13,620 nucleotides of DNA from Clostridia bacterium (GTDB taxonomy: Bacteria; Bacillota; Clostridia; Oscillospirales; CAG-272), in contig JAFVRI010000179.1 of NCBI GenBank assembly GCA_017504335.1, positions 1 through 13,620 on the forward strand, given 5' to 3'. Made by a program: the position numbers and the translations under genes. The notes beneath the pieces were generated by a model. The model ran no database searches. It was not told the DNA's origin and saw only the letters and a list, made by a program, of their open reading frames with translations. Numbering within the stretch: position 1 is the stretch's first letter; each line of letters begins with the position of its first letter. This document shows positions 12,548 through 13,620 of this stretch, in pieces.

Positions 12548-13620
12548 TTAAAACAGAATGATCAGGAACTGGGAAACCAGAACCACGGCAATGAGCGCGA
12601 TGGGATAGGTAGCCGCATAAGCCGCTGCCACATCCTCGGTTCCCGCCGTATTGATCAGAGTACCCAGCGCAGGAGTACTGGTCATACCGCCCGTGATCGA
12701 GCCCAGATTGTTGAGCAGGCTCAGCTTCAGCACGTACTTAGCGAAAAGGAAGCCCAGGATCATGGGAACGATGGTCATGATGATTCCGTATACGAAGTAC
12801 ATGGGATCGAAGTTTGCCACGAACTCGGCACCGCCGGGAATACCCGCGCCAACCAGGAACAACACCAATCCAAGTTCACGGAAGAGCTTCAAAGTGCTTG
12901 CCGCAGGCATAATATTCACTCTGCCAAAGCGACCGAAATGTCCGAGGATCAGGCTGACCAGCAGGCATCCGCCAGTGGTAGTCAGCGAGAAGCAGGTACC
13001 GCTCAATCCATCGCCCGACAGGGGAATCTTGATGCCACCGAGGATGGCGCCAGCGATCGCTGCCAAAGAAAATGCGGCAATTCCCATGTGGTCAATGTGG
13101 AAGAGCTTGCCCGCATAGGGCTTCTTCTCATCCTCCGACTTAACAATCAGTTTTGCTCTCTCCTCTTCCATGTTTGCCTTTGTCATCTTAGGAATCAGCT
13201 GTACAAACAGTACAACGCCGACCACACCAAAGATGTAGGCAATTCCGTGACCGACCGAAACCAGTCCCTGCAGTTCGGGAGAAACGGTCGCCTTTGCCGC
13301 GGAGAACGCGGGAGTGGAGGTCAGAGAACCGGACAGAAGTCCGACGATCATAGCCACGAAACCGTCCTGATTATCTCCGATGGATCCGCCGTAGCCGATC
13401 AGCTCACCCATGTAGATACAACCTACAGCGGCAAGTCCGCCTGCCAGAATGACAACCAAACCGAGAAGCACGTAAGACTTGAAGTTTCTCTTGAAATTTC
13501 CGAAGAACTTGGGACCTGCTATGAATCCGACCGAGGTCACAAAGAGAATCAGACCCAGACTTTCGATCAGAGAGAGACCCGAATTGAAGTCATAGGGCTT
13601 TGCGGTTATATCGGTAACCA
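12548..13620 (-). CDS. Aspartate:alanine exchanger (AAE/AspT, YidE/YbjL) family membrane protein, 5' end outside window
   Basis: This is a multi-spanning inner-membrane transporter whose start lies beyond the right edge. The frame is open from 13620 and about 356 residues are visible. The internal duplication typical of AspT/YidE proteins is seen as two matching pieces, GLLSGSLTSTPAFSAAKA (at about 13361-13308) and GSITGGMTSTPALGTLI (at about 12706-12656), each followed by a hydrophobic stretch; the second ends in AAYAATYPIALI. Well-known AspT members exchange aspartate and alanine, and other members have other substrates, so the role is uncertain. In AspT the two membrane halves are separated by two TrkA_C regulatory domains. 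Here the gap is only about 30-40 charged residues (around MTKANMEEERAKLIVKSEDE), so these domains appear to be missing. An internal GTG at 13540 is not the start because the homology continues upstream (LGLILFVTSVGF). Confidence 0.85.
   Translation of the reverse strand, partial: VTDITAKPYDFNSGLSLIESLGLILFVTSVGFIAGPKFFGNFKRNFKSYVLLGLVVILAGGLAAVGCIYMGELIGYGGSIGDNQDGFVAMIVGLLSGSLTSTPAFSAAKATVSPELQGLVSVGHGIAYIFGVVGVVLFVQLIPKMTKANMEEERAKLIVKSEDEKKPYAGKLFHIDHMGIAAFSLAAIAGAILGGIKIPLSGDGLSGTCFSLTTTGGCLLVSLILGHFGRFGRVNIMPAASTLKLFRELGLVLFLVGAGIPGGAEFVANFDPMYFVYGIIMTIVPMILGFLFAKYVLKLSLLNNLGSITGGMTSTPALGTLINTAGTEDVAAAYAATYPIALIAVVLVSQFLIILF

Noticed and set aside
1..13620. tRNA, rRNA, CRISPR, insertion sequence, integrase or attachment site
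   Set aside because: I found no cloverleaf-like element, spaced repeat array, transposase motif or flanking terminal repeats; codon use and promoters look uniform across the window.

Overview
The window looks like chromosomal DNA from an anaerobic, mid-GC Gram-positive bacterium, most likely a Clostridia-type member of the Bacillota. The grounds are a glycyl-radical-enzyme activase, strong AGGAGG-type ribosome binding sites, sigma-A promoters that mostly carry an extended -10 (TGn), a Firmicutes-style rbfA-nrnA pair, and compact intergenic regions with hairpin-T terminators. I see no tRNA, rRNA, CRISPR, insertion sequence or phage gene. No gene-free stretch exceeds 300 bases; the longest (8964-9152) is a divergent promoter region.

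Layout. (1) 1-740, minus: a radical-SAM glycyl-radical-enzyme activase whose end lies beyond the left edge. It is divergent from an AraC-family regulator (847-1662, plus), and the shared intergenic region carries back-to-back promoters and a 12-bp direct repeat. (2) 1711-4535, plus: a trkA-trkH potassium uptake operon, driven by a full-consensus promoter inside the end of the araC gene and closed by a bidirectional terminator. (3) 8963-4573, minus: a tight four-gene operon of Lrp/AsnC regulator, N-acyl-D-amino-acid deacylase, alanine racemase and class I aminotransferase. (4) 9153-11004, plus: a divergent pair of an EamA/DMT-family transporter and an overlapping SGNH hydrolase, ending in a bidirectional terminator. 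(5) 12424-11040, minus: rbfA-nrnA with its own promoter. (6) 13620-12548, minus: the C-terminal part of an aspartate:alanine-exchanger-family membrane protein, with its terminator.

How the genes may work together. The most coherent unit is block 3 with block 4. A deacylase would release D-amino acids from N-acylated forms, the racemase would convert D to L, and the aminotransferase would move the amino group to a 2-oxoacid. An Lrp-type sensor sits at the head of the operon, and an EamA-type transporter is transcribed divergently from the same control region, where an inverted repeat lies inside one promoter and upstream of the other. The family assignments are well supported by motifs; the integrated D-amino-acid salvage or detoxification role is inference. 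TrkA and TrkH form the regulator and pore of a potassium uptake system. RbfA (30S maturation) and NrnA (nanoRNA and pAp turnover) are housekeeping.
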